A DNA stretch of 33,711 bases from the NCBI RefSeq assembly GCF_002893625.1, contig NZ_PKMZ01000017.1:1-33711 (forward strand), written 5' to 3'. Positions 32,205-33,711 of the stretch are shown here, piece after piece. The position numbers and the translations under genes were made by a program. The notes beneath the pieces were generated by a model. That model was not told the origin of the DNA. It saw only the letters and a list, made by a program, of their open reading frames with translations, and did no database searches. Within the stretch, counting starts at the first letter, position 1, and each line of letters begins with the position of its first letter. The stretch is from Mangrovicella endophytica. GTDB taxonomy: Bacteria; Pseudomonadota; Alphaproteobacteria; Rhizobiales; Rhizobiaceae.

Positions 32205-33500
32205 ATGCTGAACGATCCACGCTCGCACGGTCTCTGGGAGCGCACCGCGCCGCCGGCTCCACCCACCGCGCCCTTGTCCGGCGATCATACGGCCGATGTC
32301 GCGATCGTCGGCGCCGGCTTCACCGGCCTCTCCGCCGCGCTGCATCTGGCCGAGCGAGGCGCGCGCGTCACCGTGCTGGAGACCGCCGAGATCGGCTTCG
32401 GCGGCTCGGGGCGCAATGTCGGCCTCGTCAATGCCGGCCTCTGGGTGATGCCGGACACGGTCGCGGCCCAGCTCGGCCCGGAGCATGGCGAGCAGCTGCT
32501 CACCCTCCTCGGCGAGGGTCCGGGCGCCGTCTTCGAGATCGTCGAACGCCACCGTATCGCCTGCGAGGCGACCCGTGCCGGCACGCTGCACTGTGCCGTC
32601 GGGCCGAAGGGCTTCGCCGAGCTGGAACAGCGGGCGGAGCAGTGGCAGAAGCGTGGCGCCCCGGTCGAACTCCTCGGCGCCGCCGAGGCCGCAGGCAAGG
32701 TCGGCACATCGGCCTATAGCGGTGCGCTCCTCGATCGCCGCGCCGGCACGATCCAGCCGCTCAGCTATGCCCGCGGCCTTGCCGCAGCGGCGATCGCAAG
32801 CGGCGCCAGGATCGCCACCCGATCGGCCGTCACCGGCGCCACCGAGGCCGGCGGGCGCTGGCGGGTGGCAACGGCGGCCGGCAGCGTGACGGCCGACTGG
32901 GTGATCGTTGCGACTGAGGCCTATGGCTCCGCCCGCCCCGGCGCGCCCTGGCCGGGGGTGCGCGCCGAAATTGTCCACCTGCCCTATTTCAACATGGCAA
33001 CCCGGCCCCTGGATCCGGCAGTGGCAGCCACCATTTTGCCCGAGCGCCAAGGCGTCTGGGATACGGAGGAGATCTTGTCCTCCTTTCGCTTCGACCAGGC
33101 CGGCCGGCTCGTCTTCGGCAGCGTCGGTGCGCTCAGGGGCACCGGGCTCGCCGTCCACCAGGCCTGGGCGAAGCGCGCGCTCCGCCGCCTGTTCCCGGCC
33201 ATCGGCCCGATCGAATTCGAGAGCGTCTGGTACGGCCAGATCGGCATGACCGCCGATTCGCTGCCGCGCTTCCACCGGCTCGGGCGCAACGTCGTGGCGT
33301 TCAGCGGCTATAATGGCCGCGGCATCGCGCCCGGCACCGTCTTCGGCCGCACCCTCGCCGATCTCGTCAGCGGGCGCGTCACGGAGGCGGACCTGCCACT
33401 GCCGGTCACCGACCCGCTGCCGCAATCCTTCCGGCCGCTGCGCGAGGCCTATTACGAGGCCGGCGCGCAGATCGCCCATTTTGCCGGCGAGCGCTTCTGA
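32205..33500 (+). CDS. FAD-dependent amino-acid/amine oxidoreductase (DAO family, PuuB-like)
   Basis: Flavoprotein of 431 residues. The N-terminus LWERTAPPAPPTAPL followed by ADVAIVGAGFTGLSAALHLAE (GAGFTG at 36-41), then EIGFGGSGRNVGLVNAGLW, and the C-terminal FSGYNGRGIAPGTVFGR are typical of the gamma-glutamylputrescine oxidase / ordL-like group, which oxidises amines or N-substituted amino acids with FAD and oxygen or an acceptor. Start ATG 32205 gives the usual N-terminal WxxTAP motif. It follows the HAD gene by 41 bases. The polyamine-type importer of this window is 19 kb away, so a link is not implied. Confidence 0.92.
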   Translation: MLNDPRSHGLWERTAPPAPPTAPLSGDHTADVAIVGAGFTGLSAALHLAERGARVTVLETAEIGFGGSGRNVGLVNAGLWVMPDTVAAQLGPEHGEQLLTLLGEGPGAVFEIVERHRIACEATRAGTLHCAVGPKGFAELEQRAEQWQKRGAPVELLGAAEAAGKVGTSAYSGALLDRRAGTIQPLSYARGLAAAAIASGARIATRSAVTGATEAGGRWRVATAAGSVTADWVIVATEAYGSARPGAPWPGVRAEIVHLPYFNMATRPLDPAVAATILPERQGVWDTEEILSSFRFDQAGRLVFGSVGALRGTGLAVHQAWAKRALRRLFPAIGPIEFESVWYGQIGMTADSLPRFHRLGRNVVAFSGYNGRGIAPGTVFGRTLADLVSGRVTEADLPLPVTDPLPQSFRPLREAYYEAGAQIAHFAGERF

Positions 33501-33518
33501 TCCAACGCCACCCTCTGC

Positions 33519-33551
33519 CAGAGCATTTCCGGCGAACACGGAACCGCTCTG
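33519..33551. repeat. Palindromic intergenic repeat unit
   Basis: CAGAGC pairs with GCTCTG at the ends, and inside TTCCG pairs with CGGAA around a GCGAACA loop, giving a stable stem of about eleven pairs. Sequences of the AGAGCATTTCCGG...CGGAA...GCTCTG type recur between genes in many Hyphomicrobiales genomes as short palindromic repeats (from memory). It lies 18 bases after the DAO-family gene and may also act as a terminator-like stem. Confidence 0.55.
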
Positions 33552-33595
33552 CCGGAGGGCATTCGGTTCGAGATCAAGACGCCGGGCAAGGTCGT

Positions 33596-33711
33596 AGCGG
33601 GGCTACGGCCGCAGACCGGGGTCGACGGGATCGGGCCGAATGCACCCGGCCCTTCGGGTTTGCGGTCGCCGGGCGCCCACTTTGTCGGCTCGTCTCGGCC
33701 GTAGCCCCGCT
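33596..33711. repeat. Perfect 16-bp inverted repeat enclosing about 84 bp, cut by the window edge
   Basis: AGCGGGGCTACGGCCG (33596-33611) is exactly complementary to CGGCCGTAGCCCCGCT (33696-33711). Inside, AGAC/GTCT extends the pairing after a one-base bulge, and the interior holds further stems (CGGGCC...GGCCC). The pairing may go on beyond the window. It has no open reading frame and looks like a structured repeat, a small non-autonomous element or a structured RNA gene. Confidence 0.6.

Noticed and set aside
1-33711. CRISPR arrays, tRNA or rRNA genes, transposases, integrases, phage genes, toxin-antitoxin pairs
   Set aside because: Looked for on both strands by eye; no regular spaced repeats, no cloverleaf-like segment and no recognisable mobile-element protein was found.

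Overview
The window is GC-rich DNA, densely coded on both strands, and looks like a chromosomal segment of an alphaproteobacterium, most likely of the order Hyphomicrobiales (Rhizobiales). This rests on family content (many ABC importers, a TctABC tripartite carboxylate transporter, an RpiR regulator, a DUF3830 protein, a very small Arg-rich protein) and base composition. No rRNA, tRNA, CRISPR array, insertion sequence or phage gene was recognised, and the genus cannot be fixed.

Layout. 1-176: tail of an unidentified gene. 324-2030 (+): RocB-like M20 metallopeptidase. 2098-7350 (-): a compact six-gene operon (alpha/beta hydrolase, flavin reductase, FMN-dependent monooxygenase of the NtaA/DszA type, then permease, ATPase and binding protein of an SsuABC/TauABC-like importer). 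It looks like an organosulfur uptake-and-desulfurisation module. 7479-9234 (-): an FAD/NAD(P)-binding protein behind a small membrane protein. The AT-rich regions in front of these two transcription units share a motif, suggesting common control.

9700-15610 is the most unusual block: a PotABCD-type ABC importer (+), a convergent RpiR-type regulator (-), and two translationally coupled small genes (-) that look like the two halves of cucumopine synthase (DUF3830 cyclophilin-like half and helical-bundle half) encoded separately. The importer promoter and the DUF3830 promoter both carry copies of a GWATGGAA-like motif found by eye, which ties the block together.

15851-20279 (+): a zinc alkaline phosphatase, a Tat-exported CxxC protein, and a LolD/FtsX-type ABC pair whose permease carries a His/Glu-rich insert. 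In front of the phosphatase lie a near-consensus Zur box and a good Pho box, so the block is probably a zinc- and phosphate-responsive unit.

20359-25033: a small hypothetical protein, Ada DNA-repair/regulator protein, a polytopic membrane protein, an aldo/keto reductase, and a 47-residue protein with a very strong ribosome site and a strong terminator. 25232-28219 (-): tctA, tctB, tctC with a GntR/FCD-like operator near the tctC start. 28408-33500: a Gfo/Idh/MocA oxidoreductase, two divergent VOC proteins, an alpha/beta hydrolase, a HAD hydrolase and a DAO-type FAD oxidoreductase. The last 200 bases hold structured repeat DNA, including a perfect 16-bp inverted repeat that runs into the window edge.
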